Positions 4,286-12,480 of a stretch of 14,818 bases of DNA are shown here, one piece after another. The stretch's first letter is position 1. Each line of letters starts with the position of its first letter. This stretch comes from Minisyncoccota bacterium (GTDB lineage: Bacteria; Patescibacteriota; Minisyncoccia; Moranbacterales; GCA-2747515). The stretch is from positions 1 to 14,818 of the forward strand of contig CALIRC010000124.1 in assembly GCA_938044295.1 (NCBI GenBank), in the 5' to 3' direction. The notes under the pieces were generated by a model that saw only the letters and a list, made by a program, of their open reading frames with translations, made no database searches and had not been told where the DNA came from. A program made the position numbers and the translations under genes.

Positions 4286-7219
4286 TTATTGACAGCTATC
4301 ACATTGTGACAGGTCAGCTGGATCGATGACTTCTACGTCGCGGGTCGCTGCTTTTTTTGCGAAGCCTTTTGGTTTTTTGGCTGCTACTTTTACTTCTTCC
4401 TGTTTTTTTTGTGTTGGCACTTTTTTTGCTGTACGTGCTGTAAATCCCTTAGGCGCTACACTTTTCACATCCTCGTGTGATGTTTTTTTGAGGGCAACTG
4501 ATTTTGATTTGACTGCACCAAATCCTTTCTTGCCGAGCTTTGCGCCCTTGTTTACTTTTGCTGCACTTTGTTCTGCTGTATGGCGTGGCTTCATGTGGAG
4601 GTAGTAGGTTGATTTTAAGCCCTTTTTCCATGCAGTTTGATACACTTCCATGATTTCCCCTATGTCTCTTGTCTCGAGATAAATGTTTCTGGAGATTGCC
4701 TGATCGATCCATTTCTGCGCACGTGCAGCGACCTCGATCATCGCTTCTGGTGGTGTGGAGAATGATGTTTTGTATCGTGTACGAATCTCTTTGGGAATTT
4801 CATCAATGTGTTCGATGTCGCCTTGATTTTCTAGTATTTGTTCGCGTGTTTTTTGCCACAGCTTTTTATTCTCGAGTTCTTTTACAAGGTTGTGATTGAT
4901 GTCGAGATACTTACCTGAGAATTTGTTGCGTGAGAAAACTTGCGCAAACCGTACGTCCATACCTGGTACTGTTCCTACAAGAAGACCGATGTTTGCATTT
5001 GGTGCTACTGCCATGAGTGTGGCATTGCGGATGCCTTTTTTTACTTTTTTGCGCAAACCATCCCAGTCGAGTGTAATTTTCTTATCCTTAAACTTGTGTT
5101 CCATATCTATTGTAAGGAACTTGCCGCGTTCTTTTTTTAGCTTTTTTAAACTATCAATTGGGACGTGTCCCTTGGACCACTCAGAGCCTTCGAAATTTGA
5201 ATAACTTCCCTTTTCCTGTGCAATTGTTGCACTCTCGTCGATTGCCATGTAGCTCACAAATTCAAATACACTGTCAATAAAATCATAGCTTTTCTCTGAA
5301 TCATAAGGCATACCGAGCTGCTCTAGTGCGTCTGCAATACCCATGACTCCCAGACCAACAGCGCGGTTTTCACTATCACTCTTGCGTGCCTCTGCAATGG
5401 GGAGCTCATTGATGTCGACGAGATTATCAAGATGACGGATACCTACGCGCACTGTTTTTTCAAGATCTTTCCAGTCTACTGTTTTTTTCTTTAAATCTAA
5501 GTGGCTTGTGATATTGACGGATGCAAGATTGCATACAGCGATGTTTTCACGATCTTGTGGCAGTGCAATTTCTGTACAGAGATTGCTCATGTGGATGGTA
5601 CCAGTGTTGTTGTTGAGAGCGCGCACATTCATAGAGTCTTTAAATGTAACCCACGGATGTGATGTGCCTTGGAGTGAGACGAGCATTTTTTTCCACATTG
5701 CGCGTGCACTGTCTTTTTTGAAAACGCGCATTTTACCTTTTTCAGCCTTTTGTATGTACTCTTGGTATTTTTTTGAAAAATCTTTGCCGTAGAGTTCTAT
5801 GAGATCTGGCGTTTCTTTGGGATCAAACATATACCACTGTTCGTCCGCTATTACTCGTTTCATAAATTCATCTGTAAGAAAACTCGCAGTGTTCGCTGTA
5901 CGCATGCGGAGATAGTCATCGCCAGCATTGTGTCGCCAATCAATAAATTCTGGGAAGTCGAGGTGCCAGTTTTCCATATAAAAACATAGTGCGCCCACTT
6001 TTTTACCTCCGCGCTGGATTGCACGTATGGCTGTATCCATAATCTTTGCAAAGCTGGTTGGTCCTGTCGATGCGCCACCGTGTGCCAATGGGGAGCCACT
6101 TGCACGCAATTTGCTTACACTGACACCGAGTCCACCTGTGGCTTTTGAGATGAGCATTACATCTGCAACTGTTTTTGAAATGTGCTCGATATCGTCCTCC
6201 ATCTGTATTAAAAAGCAGTTGGAGAGTGAACTCTTATTTGTTCCTGAGCCGATGTTTGTTGAGCCCCCTGCGATGTATTTATGTCTACTCATACGTTCGT
6301 AGAGACGCTCAGCTTCCTGTGTAGGATTCTGTGCATTATAGGAAAGGCCCATACAAACACGCATAAACATATACTGTGGCACTTCAAATGAGATATCTCC
6401 TTCACGCTTGAGGGAATAGCGATGCAGAAGCGTTGAAAGACCTGAGTACACGAAGAGTTCATCACGTGATGCATCGATGCTTTTTGCAAGTTTCTTTAGA
6501 TCGTAACATTCTTGCATTTTAGGACTGAGAAATCCGTCCTTTATACCGCAAGCGATATGGTCAGGAAAATGACTTTCGTGGAGTTTCTGTAGTGTTTTGA
6601 TATCTGTGTTTTTTAGCTCGCCAAACACGCGCTTGTAGACCGTTTTTGCAAGTATGCGCGTTGCGACCTTATCATACGCGATATCTTCTTTGACATTTTG
6701 TAGTGCTGCGTTTATTGTTGCTTCGTCTAGCTCTGTTTCTGTGATGCCGTTGTATGTAGTCAGTCGTGTTTCTTCAAAGATCTTTTGCGTTTTTTCTTTT
6801 GCGCCATCTATATCTTTGCAGGCTCTTAGGATGGATCTCTTAATTCTTTTCTCATCAAATGGCTCCATTTTTCCATCGGCTTTTTTTACCTTTGGACCTT
6901 TAGCTTTTTCTTCTTCTAGTCTCTTCTCACGCTGATCTTCTCGATAAAGAATGTATGACTTTGCAATTGCGAACAGGTCATCACGCATCAGTTGCTTCTC
7001 TACAGCATCTTGCACGTCCTCGACACTTGGAGTTTGTGCTGCATCTTCGAGCGAGAATTTGTTTTCAATATTTGCAATGATTTGGTCTGTAGTTGATCCG
7101 ATAAATGCTTTATCTTCGTGACCGACTGCGTCACAGGCTTTGCTAATTGCTCTTTCTATGTGTGAGCGGTCAAATTCAACCATGGATCCGTTTCGTTTTT
7201 TGATCTGGTGCAGTGTCAT
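4286..7219 (-). CDS. nrdA: Class I ribonucleotide reductase large (alpha) subunit with two ATP-cones
   Basis: 977 residues, ATG start, TAA stop. Two N-terminal ATP-cone domains are visible: residues 3-95 (KKRNGSMVEFDRSHIERAI) and about 110-200 (VKKADGKMEPFDEKRIKRSI). They imply allosteric on/off control by ATP/dATP. The catalytic barrel follows. SNCFL gives redox Cys335, NLCTE gives the radical Cys548 flanked by Asn546 and Glu550, and AVCNL gives the partner Cys563 (E. coli C225/C439/C462). TYY at 871-873 matches the Tyr730/731 radical-transfer pair. The tail is unusual: a Lys/Ala-rich linker from about 880 to 965 carries three KGF motifs (898, 924, 951) before the terminal CDSC that should relay electrons from thioredoxin or glutaredoxin. 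The gene forms an operon with nrdB downstream. No good Shine-Dalgarno is present. Upstream lies about 0.7 kb without a gene, containing several inverted repeats. Confidence 0.97.
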   Translation of the reverse strand: MTLHQIKKRNGSMVEFDRSHIERAISKACDAVGHEDKAFIGSTTDQIIANIENKFSLEDAAQTPSVEDVQDAVEKQLMRDDLFAIAKSYILYREDQREKRLEEEKAKGPKVKKADGKMEPFDEKRIKRSILRACKDIDGAKEKTQKIFEETRLTTYNGITETELDEATINAALQNVKEDIAYDKVATRILAKTVYKRVFGELKNTDIKTLQKLHESHFPDHIACGIKDGFLSPKMQECYDLKKLAKSIDASRDELFVYSGLSTLLHRYSLKREGDISFEVPQYMFMRVCMGLSYNAQNPTQEAERLYERMSRHKYIAGGSTNIGSGTNKSSLSNCFLIQMEDDIEHISKTVADVMLISKATGGLGVSVSKLRASGSPLAHGGASTGPTSFAKIMDTAIRAIQRGGKKVGALCFYMENWHLDFPEFIDWRHNAGDDYLRMRTANTASFLTDEFMKRVIADEQWYMFDPKETPDLIELYGKDFSKKYQEYIQKAEKGKMRVFKKDSARAMWKKMLVSLQGTSHPWVTFKDSMNVRALNNNTGTIHMSNLCTEIALPQDRENIAVCNLASVNITSHLDLKKKTVDWKDLEKTVRVGIRHLDNLVDINELPIAEARKSDSENRAVGLGVMGIADALEQLGMPYDSEKSYDFIDSVFEFVSYMAIDESATIAQEKGSYSNFEGSEWSKGHVPIDSLKKLKKERGKFLTIDMEHKFKDKKITLDWDGLRKKVKKGIRNATLMAVAPNANIGLLVGTVPGMDVRFAQVFSRNKFSGKYLDINHNLVKELENKKLWQKTREQILENQGDIEHIDEIPKEIRTRYKTSFSTPPEAMIEVAARAQKWIDQAISRNIYLETRDIGEIMEVYQTAWKKGLKSTYYLHMKPRHTAEQSAAKVNKGAKLGKKGFGAVKSKSVALKKTSHEDVKSVAPKGFTARTAKKVPTQKKQEEVKVAAKKPKGFAKKAATRDVEVIDPADLSQCDSCQ

Positions 7220-7327
7220 AAATTTTTCTTTTAGTGTGATTCTTGATGGATGATTACATTATTTTCTTGAAAAAAGAAATCCTCTATTAGGGTATTATTT
7301 TTTGCGGCGAAAAAAAGACTGATGATA

Positions 7328-7346
7328 CATTTGTACCCCACAAATG
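7328..7346. promoter_or_regulatory. Inverted repeat upstream of nrdA, candidate operator
   Basis: CATTTGT (7328-7334) and ACAAATG (7340-7346) are perfect arms separated by ACCCC, about 110 nt before the nrdA ATG. On the minus strand the repeat fills the space before a TATCAT hexamer (7322-7327) that could be a -10 with a poor TGTGCA -35, which would place it in a promoter spacer. Confidence 0.4.
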
Positions 7347-7580
7347 CACACCCTTTGTCTTCTATCTTTTATTGTCTAATGTTCAGCCCCTTTATTTTCT
7401 CGTTCTGCTGATTGCAGATTCCCTAATCGTTCTTGATTTCTTGGCCAAACGCTTTTATGTTATAAGTGTTTCTAAGATAAGATTTTTTTTCTGCGTTTTT
7501 GTATTCTCTGCTGTATTCCTTGCTTTACGCATAGAGTAAATTTAATGAGATAAACTACATTTTTTTTATTTCTATAATCT

Positions 7581-7610
7581 ATCATACTCCTTTTTACTAC
7601 TTCTGGGCAA
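7581..7610 (-). promoter_or_regulatory. Candidate promoter for the nrdA-nrdB operon
   Basis: On the minus strand: TTGCCC (7605-7610), 18-bp spacer, TATGAT (7581-7586). It would give a leader of about 355 nt before nrdA. An ACAC-N5-GTGT dyad (7613-7625) abuts its upstream side. A closer but weaker alternative is TATCAT at 7322-7327. Confidence 0.35.
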
Positions 7611-7638
7611 GTACACTACTTGTGTGCCTTTGTCGTTT

Positions 7639-7662
7639 ATATATACTACATATGGTATATAT
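7639..7662. promoter_or_regulatory. AT-rich inverted repeat
   Basis: ATATATAC (7639-7646) and GTATATAT (7655-7662) are perfect 8-bp arms around TACATATG, whose CATATG core is itself palindromic. It lies about 30 bp upstream of the candidate nrd promoter. It could be a regulator site or simply AT-rich symmetry. Confidence 0.35.
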
Positions 7663-7761
7663 TTTGTATCTGTGCATTACTTTTGTGTATTCTCTCTGGA
7701 TAACTCCTGTATAGAAAGTGGATAAACCCCCTCTTTGGTAGAAGTGGCTTTTTTCAACAGA

Positions 7762-7786
7762 AAAAGTCACCATGACGGTGACTTTT
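7762..7786 (-). terminator. Intrinsic terminator downstream of hisS
   Basis: AAAAGTCACC (7762-7771) and GGTGACTTTT (7777-7786) form a perfect 10-bp stem with a 5-nt loop. On the minus strand the T-run continues past the stem. It lies about 160 nt after the hisS stop and is the first strong hairpin reached, so it separates hisS from the nrd operon. Confidence 0.8.
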
Positions 7787-7948
7787 GCGCACGTTTCCGT
7801 GTTTGTTGATTTCTTTACTTTACACACGTGAGTGTAATTTTGGCAAAATCAAGGCTTTTCACGAGCTATAGTCTACCTATGGTGAGTAAAAAACGGAGAT
7901 TTTAACGACAAAGTACACCAAGTGCGTAAGTCCTATTTACTTCTCTTT

Positions 7949-9283
7949 TTAAGCTACTTTTGCAAGGTGTTCTATGATTTTTTCTTTCTTTACCTCACTC
8001 TCAGAACCGTCAATAAGATTTTTTATGCGTACGTGACCCTTTTTTTGCTCATTTTCACCCATAATTATTGCAAATGTGATCCCTTTTGCATTGGCATACT
8101 TCATTTGCTTTTCGAATTTACCACCTTCTGTATACATCTCAGATGGGATGCCTGCTGCGCGTAGGTCTTTCGTGATGTCGATGTACTGATCCATAAACTG
8201 ATCATCCATGGTCGTCACAAGGACATAAGATGGCGTCGCAACATCTGTCTCAAATGCACCCTGCACAAAGAGGTGTGTCATGATACGCGAGAGTCCGATA
8301 GAAATCCCTACACCAGGCATTTTCTGGCTCGAGAACTGCTCTGAGAGGTTTTCGTAGCGGCCGCCAGAACATACACTACCGAGCTCTGGGTATTCTGCAA
8401 GAACTGTCTCGTATACCGTGCCTGTATAGTAGTCTAATCCCCGCACAATACCAAAGTCTAGAGCAATATTTTCTTTTACTATACCGAGACTTGGTAGTGT
8501 ATTTAAAACATCTCGTAACTCTCTTGCGCCTTGCGTCAGTAAACTTTCTTCTTTTGCAGCCTCTTGCTCTAATACTTCTTGTGGATTTTCTTGTAGTACA
8601 CACTTATTTGCTATGCTCTCAGCTACTTCCTCTGTACAATATTTTTCAAGGCCTTCTATCATCTTTTCCCTGCCAACCTTATCTCTCTTATCGATAATAT
8701 GTAATGCTTCAGCTAGATCCTCTTGTTCTATCCCCTGCGCTAGTAAGAACCCTTGGATGTACTTGCGATTGTTAAGATAGATCGTGAAGTCTCCGATATT
8801 CATCTGTGTGAAGATCTTTGCTATTATTGCTGGCATTTCAGCATCTGCATGTAAACTGAGCTTTTCTCTCCCTATAACATCGATATCACACTGATAGAAC
8901 TCCCTGTAGCGTCCTGCTTGCGGCCTTTCTCCTCTCCAGACTTTCTGTATTTGATAGCGCCTAAAGGGAAATGTGATTTCATTTAGATGCATACTGACGT
9001 ACCGTGCCAACGGTACTGTTAGATCAAAATGCAGTGCCATTTCTGTTTGGTCGTTTTCATCTGTATTTGATTTTAACCTGCTTAATGCATAGATTTCTTT
9101 TTCGTCTCCACCTTTGGCTTCCAGCGTGGTTTTACGCTCGACAGCTGGTGTTTCGATTGGAGTAAAGCCATGTAATTCAAAATTTCTTCTGACAATTTCT
9201 ATCATGCGATTGAAGACGATTTGTTCTTGTGGTGTGTATTCAGGAAATCCACTGAGTGGTTTTACTATTTTTTTTTCTGTCAT
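7949..9283 (-). CDS. hisS: Histidyl-tRNA synthetase
   Basis: 444 residues, ATG start, TAA stop, normal length. A class II aminoacyl-tRNA synthetase that charges tRNA-His in the cytosol. Visible in order: motif 1 region (residues 20-50, ending with ETPAVE), the TVPLARYV strand (89-96), motif 2 (about 108-133, FRRYQIQKVWRGERP then GRYREFYQCD), an insertion domain at about 160-270, the histidine-specific RGLDYYTGTVYE motif (281-292), GSVCSGGRY (302-310), motif 3 (GVGISIGLSRI, 324-334) and an anticodon-binding domain from about 350 to the end. Key arginines and the HisA signature look intact. AGGAG (complement of 9295-9299) sits 11 nt before the ATG, and a well-spaced promoter is at 9358-9386. 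It is divergent from the pseudouridine synthase gene. Confidence 0.98.
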   Translation of the reverse strand: MTEKKIVKPLSGFPEYTPQEQIVFNRMIEIVRRNFELHGFTPIETPAVERKTTLEAKGGDEKEIYALSRLKSNTDENDQTEMALHFDLTVPLARYVSMHLNEITFPFRRYQIQKVWRGERPQAGRYREFYQCDIDVIGREKLSLHADAEMPAIIAKIFTQMNIGDFTIYLNNRKYIQGFLLAQGIEQEDLAEALHIIDKRDKVGREKMIEGLEKYCTEEVAESIANKCVLQENPQEVLEQEAAKEESLLTQGARELRDVLNTLPSLGIVKENIALDFGIVRGLDYYTGTVYETVLAEYPELGSVCSGGRYENLSEQFSSQKMPGVGISIGLSRIMTHLFVQGAFETDVATPSYVLVTTMDDQFMDQYIDITKDLRAAGIPSEMYTEGGKFEKQMKYANAKGITFAIIMGENEQKKGHVRIKNLIDGSESEVKKEKIIEHLAKVA

Positions 9284-9357
9284 AAGTGTACGTTCTCCTC
9301 ATAGTCGTGGATGATAGGCCAAGAAGAACAAATGATATGATTAGCATTCTTTTATTA

Positions 9358-9386
9358 ATCATAGCGTCTTTGTTATGCAAAGGCAA
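9358..9386 (-). promoter_or_regulatory. Sigma70-type promoter of hisS
   Basis: On the minus strand: TTGCCT (9381-9386), 17-bp spacer, TATGAT (9358-9363). Predicted transcription starts about 70 nt before the hisS ATG. No T-box (tRNA-sensing leader) signature is visible in that short leader. Confidence 0.65.
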
Positions 9387-9443
9387 AAGTTTTTCCTTTT
9401 TCTGATTTCTATTTTTTTCCGTTTTCTGGACAATCTGATATAT

Positions 9444-9472
9444 TTGTGTTAGTCTTCTTAGACTAGTAATTT
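9444..9472 (+). promoter_or_regulatory. Promoter of the pseudouridine synthase gene, with embedded dyad
   Basis: TTGTGT (9444-9449), 17-bp spacer, TAATTT (9467-9472). The spacer contains the dyad TAGTCT-TCTT-AGACTA (9450-9465), and TTAGTCT recurs at 9472-9478. The ATG at 9484 is only 11 nt past the -10, so the mRNA would be leaderless or nearly so. Confidence 0.5.
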
Positions 9473-9483
9473 TAGTCTTTTTT

Positions 9484-10494
9484 ATGCTGACCTATGACAT
9501 CACAGTGGATCATGCTGGTAAACGCATCGATCAATGTCTTGCTGACACACACCTCGAGCATTCTCGTGGTGTCTTTGTGCGTGCAATCAAAAAAGGCACT
9601 ATACTCGTCGGCGGCAAGCCTGTGAAGCCTAGCTATAAGGTCAAAGTAGGCGATGTAATCACGATGGAAGAGATTCAGGTGACTTCTGATACACTCGTGC
9701 CAAATACAGATGTTTCTCTTAACATTGTTGCTGAAACAGAGGATTTTATCGTGATCAATAAGCCACGAGGTATCCAGATACACCCGAGCCATGCAGAGAA
9801 AGTGACTACGATCGCTAATGGACTTTTAGCCTATTATCCTCCTATTGCAACTGTCGGTGATGAGGGTGATGGTCCACAGATGCGGCCTGGAATTATGAGC
9901 CGCTTGGATAAGTACACTTCAGGATTAATGGTTGTTGCGAAAAATCAGAAAACTTTTGATGCGCTTAAATCTGCTTTTGCAAATCGTACTGTCAAAAAAA
10001 TGTATCATGCACTTGTATGGGGTGAGCCAAAAGAACTTACCGGTACGATCAATATGCCGATTGGTCGCGCTGTGAGTTATACGAAGCAAAAGGTTGCCTT
10101 TGGGAAATTTACCACGGATGCAAAAGAGGCAGTTACAGACTATAGAACGCTTAAGACATATGATGTTAGCAATCTCCTGATCGTTCGCAATCCTGGCGAT
10201 CACCCAGCAGAGATTTCGCATCTGGAGATACACCCGCAGACTGGACGCATGCATCAAATCCGTGTGCATCTCGCACATATCGGTCGTGGCATTATCGGTG
10301 ATATAAAATATGAACGTAAGAATGAAAAACTTCTCAACAAGCGACTCTTTTCCTATTTGGAGAAACATGTACCAGATGACTACCAAACCTTTTACCTCCA
10401 TGCTAAAGAGCTTTCCTTTACTCTGGATGAAAAAAACTATACCTTCGAATGTGCCTTACCCGATCACTTCCAATTCCTTCTTGAAAGAATGTAG
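9484..10494 (+). CDS. RluA/RluD-family 23S rRNA/tRNA pseudouridine synthase
   Basis: 336 residues, ATG start, TAG stop, typical RluD-type length. It isomerises specific uridines in structured RNA to pseudouridine. An N-terminal S4 RNA-binding domain covers about residues 10-65 (GKRIDQCLA, SRGVFVRAIKKGTILVGG, YKVKVGDVI). The catalytic domain has VINKPRGIQIHP (90-101), the signature SRLDKYTSGLMVVAK (139-153) with nucleophile Asp142, KMYHALVWG (172-180), and the LEIHPQTGRMHQIRVHLAHIG motif around 247-267. All expected family blocks are present. The exact target (RluD, RluC or RluA type) cannot be told from motifs alone. There is no Shine-Dalgarno; a promoter -10 lies 11 nt before the ATG. Transcription ends at the hairpin at 10562-10592. 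Confidence 0.95.
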   Translation: MLTYDITVDHAGKRIDQCLADTHLEHSRGVFVRAIKKGTILVGGKPVKPSYKVKVGDVITMEEIQVTSDTLVPNTDVSLNIVAETEDFIVINKPRGIQIHPSHAEKVTTIANGLLAYYPPIATVGDEGDGPQMRPGIMSRLDKYTSGLMVVAKNQKTFDALKSAFANRTVKKMYHALVWGEPKELTGTINMPIGRAVSYTKQKVAFGKFTTDAKEAVTDYRTLKTYDVSNLLIVRNPGDHPAEISHLEIHPQTGRMHQIRVHLAHIGRGIIGDIKYERKNEKLLNKRLFSYLEKHVPDDYQTFYLHAKELSFTLDEKNYTFECALPDHFQFLLERM

Positions 10495-10561
10495 TATTAT
10501 GTGATTACTATTTCGTCTTTCAGCGGCTCTGAATCACACTGATGAAAACTTTGGAAATTAT

Positions 10562-10595
10562 AAAACTGCACAGTGTATTACCATGCAGTTTTTTT
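10562..10595. terminator. Bidirectional intrinsic terminator between convergent genes
   Basis: AAAACTGCA (10562-10570) pairs with TGCAGTTTT (10584-10592) around a 13-nt loop. A T-run follows on the plus strand, and the A-run before it gives U residues on the minus strand. It lies between the stops of the pseudouridine synthase (10494) and the multi-TM protein (10611). Confidence 0.8.
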
Positions 10596-10610
10596 CATTT
10601 AGAATTTTGT

Positions 10611-11639
10611 TTAGAATATTGTGTAAGTCTCCACCCACTGTGGATGATCTTTTGCCAAAAAGATCAGACCCACAATAATCGTGGATACAAATATACCTAC
10701 GACTGCAAATGATACGATGCTCTTTGCAGCAATTTCAAATATCCTTTCTATGAAGTACAGACCCAGAAATGAGATGCCGATTCCCATTAGAGGCTGTATC
10801 CCAAATTGTCCTCCAACGACTACCGCTGCGATCCCCGCTGTGATCGGTGCGAGCTGTCGTAATCCCCAGTTTTTGCTTTCATAGTACTTTGATGAATGGA
10901 TCATTAGCCCTATAAAACCAACAATGCTTCCCATCCATAGTGCTCCTGCTTGGAAAACCTCTAGAACGTTCAGCGAGATTATGCCAAGAAACTGCAGAAC
11001 GTATACTATAAGCATCACAATTCCTGCCGTTGTTGCCCTTGAGAGAGAATCGGAATCAGTAAATCCGACTGCGAAACCCATGGGAATTACCATTGCTGAA
11101 AAGCCGAGTGCTCCCATAAGTGCCATTACTGCAATAAATCCAATCATTGAACTACCGATTGTACATGCAACTACTGCATAGACAAAAAATAGTGTTAAGA
11201 AGAATCCAACAGTATTTTCCTTTACCTTGCGTACTGTTGCAGTGAATAACATTGCGACGCAAAATAATAAGGATCCTATGAATGCAGTACTCTCTGCGTT
11301 TGTTGCAGAAGGCAAGATTTCTTTTACTGCTTGTAACGGTACTTCCACTGGCAACTTGCCTGAGGCGAGCACACCTGCAGCGATTACTGCAAAACTGATC
11401 AGATAAAGTATTATCTCATATGCGACTATGGGAATTTTTTTGATGATTCTTTCTTTAAATATTATGTAAATGCTCGTCGTGCCAATGCACGCGGCAAAGA
11501 CAAGTAATACATTCATCCATGTTAAATAGCCCACTCCTTTTTGTGCTAGTGTTAATTCTGGACAAGCGGCATTCGTAGCGATTGCAACTCCTGGCAGTAT
11601 CAGCGCTGCGAGACTTACTGTAGCTAGTGTTTTTTTCAC
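10611..11639 (-). CDS. Multi-spanning membrane protein of unknown function, possible transporter subunit
   Basis: 342 residues, GTG start, TAA stop. The start is supported by GGAG (complement of 11647-11650) seven nt upstream. The N-terminus MKKTLATVSLAALILPGVAIATNA looks like a cleavable signal peptide or first helix. Hydrophobic segments follow at roughly 41-61, 70-93, 117-137, 144-160, 162-190, 204-224, 229-247, 263-279, 283-300 and 306-328, about ten in total. Loops are short, with a conserved-looking GFTDSDSLSR (192-201) that could sit in the membrane interface. I recognise no family. It is not a clear DctM, ABC or MFS protein. The adjacent TAXI-type binding protein and 4-TM protein on the same strand, and the shared promoter block, suggest it is the large membrane component of the same system; that is inference. 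A strong extended -10 promoter lies at 11670-11698. Confidence 0.85.
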   Translation of the reverse strand: MKKTLATVSLAALILPGVAIATNAACPELTLAQKGVGYLTWMNVLLVFAACIGTTSIYIIFKERIIKKIPIVAYEIILYLISFAVIAAGVLASGKLPVEVPLQAVKEILPSATNAESTAFIGSLLFCVAMLFTATVRKVKENTVGFFLTLFFVYAVVACTIGSSMIGFIAVMALMGALGFSAMVIPMGFAVGFTDSDSLSRATTAGIVMLIVYVLQFLGIISLNVLEVFQAGALWMGSIVGFIGLMIHSSKYYESKNWGLRQLAPITAGIAAVVVGGQFGIQPLMGIGISFLGLYFIERIFEIAAKSIVSFAVVGIFVSTIIVGLIFLAKDHPQWVETYTIF

Positions 11640-11669
11640 AATATTTCTCCGTTGTTAATGTGCGAATTC

Positions 11670-11698
11670 ATTTTAGCATAAAATTTAGTTTATGTCAA
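11670..11698 (-). promoter_or_regulatory. Strong sigma70 promoter of the multi-TM protein gene
   Basis: On the minus strand: perfect TTGACA (11693-11698), 17-bp spacer, TAAAAT (11670-11675) with an upstream TGC giving an extended -10. The block AAAATACTTGACA that includes the -35 is identical in the promoter of the TAXI binding protein. Confidence 0.85.
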
Positions 11699-11957
11699 GT
11701 ATTTTCTTGATTTATAAATTGAGGTACATACTCTTTGGAAGCATTATTGATAATTCGATCACAGTAGATTTTTTTTGTTAGTCTTTCCTTAAGATATTCA
11801 TTTCACCTACTTTCTTGTTCGATTGCATTTTGCTGCCAGCATGTTATGTATCGCACATATCTGAAAATTCTCCTCACAAGAATGGGGGTTTGTAATCAAT
11901 TTCCTCTCCTATAGATTGTTTTTCTATAAACAGATTTTCTGTGTATTTCTTAAATAT

Positions 11958-11984
11958 AAAAAACCGCAGCAGTTTGCCACGGTT
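11958..11984 (-). terminator. Intrinsic terminator after the 4-TM gene
   Basis: In the minus-strand RNA, AACCG and CGGUU pair as the outer stem, GCA/UGC pairs inside across a small internal loop, and a U-run follows (A-run 11958-11963 on the plus strand). It lies about 25 nt past the stop at 12008. Confidence 0.7.
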
Positions 11985-12007
11985 GTGTTTCGATCTATGA
12001 TGCTTTT

Positions 12008-12451
12008 TTAAGTACCGTCTACATCGAGAGCTTCGTCTGTTACAACTTGCCCTGTCAGTCGCCTCCAAAATATTGCTCCGGAGAGTCCAAATCCTCCGAG
12101 CATACTCAAGGCAATTAGTACGAACCATTGGATAGATTCCGGCGATTCTAAGCTCACCCATCCTTCTTGTAGTGAAAGATATGCAAGCGCACCTGCAAAA
12201 ATTAAAAAAATTACCTTTCCCACTAAACCCAAAGCTTTAAATGTTGCGATGCTCAGTGTCATTAAAAATATTACCCATATGACGCCTAGCAAGATATTCC
12301 ATGCGTCCATCGGGTTATTTGCGTTTACAACATAATGATAGATTGAGAATTCCATTGGATTCCACGCCCCTATCACTAGTACAGCAGATGTGATAAAACG
12401 GAGCATGTATCCCCCTATCGATCCACCGATCGTTTTTTTCAAGAACTTCAT
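12008..12451 (-). CDS. Four-helix membrane protein, DUF6524-like
   Basis: 147 residues, ATG start, TAA stop. GGAGA just before the ATG is a good Shine-Dalgarno. Four hydrophobic helices lie at about 15-30, 51-69, 78-94 and 109-128. The sequence pattern matches what I recall of DUF6524, a small membrane family from marine Proteobacteria. It has YMLRFITSAVLVIGAWNP at the first helix, SIYHYVV in the loop, WVIFLMTLSI in helix 2, and an acidic C-terminus after WRRLTGQVVTDEALDVD. Family function is unknown to me. Size and topology also equal those of the small DctQ subunit of TRAP transporters. It lies 81 bp downstream of the TAXI-type binding protein, on the same strand, across a strong hairpin, and probably shares its transcript. 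Confidence 0.8.
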   Translation of the reverse strand: MKFLKKTIGGSIGGYMLRFITSAVLVIGAWNPMEFSIYHYVVNANNPMDAWNILLGVIWVIFLMTLSIATFKALGLVGKVIFLIFAGALAYLSLQEGWVSLESPESIQWFVLIALSMLGGFGLSGAIFWRRLTGQVVTDEALDVDGT

Positions 12452-12480
12452 ACTGTCTCCTACTTTTTCTATAATTTGAA

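Larger units (their letters stand above)
7220..7948. other. Gene-free leader/regulatory region between nrdA and hisS
   Basis: About 730 bp, strongly AT-rich, with no convincing protein. The only longer open frame (76 codons, minus strand, 7597-7827) runs through the hisS terminator hairpin and has no family look. Contents: the terminator at 7762-7786, inverted repeats at 7328-7346 and 7639-7662, an ACAC-N5-GTGT element at 7613-7625 and a candidate promoter at 7581-7610. A small hairpin (TTTCTT/AAGAAA, 7263-7279) lies about 45 nt before the nrdA start. I found no 16-bp NrdR box (ACAC-N8-GTGT type). Confidence 0.6.
11640..12007. other. Intergenic region upstream of the multi-TM gene
   Basis: About 370 bp, AT-rich. 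It contains the promoter of the multi-TM gene (11670-11698), overlapped upstream by a TCAAG/CTTGA dyad (about 11695-11710), and the terminator of the 4-TM gene (11958-11984). The 11711-11957 part shows no gene or recognised RNA. Confidence 0.6.

Noticed and set aside
7613..7625. NrdR box
   Set aside because: The ACAC and GTGT arms are only 5 nt apart, whereas NrdR boxes are about 16 bp with 8 nt between, and no second box at the usual spacing was seen.
7597..7827. 76-codon minus-strand frame between nrdA and hisS
   Set aside because: It runs through the hisS terminator stem and two dyads, has no ribosome site, and its sequence looks random.
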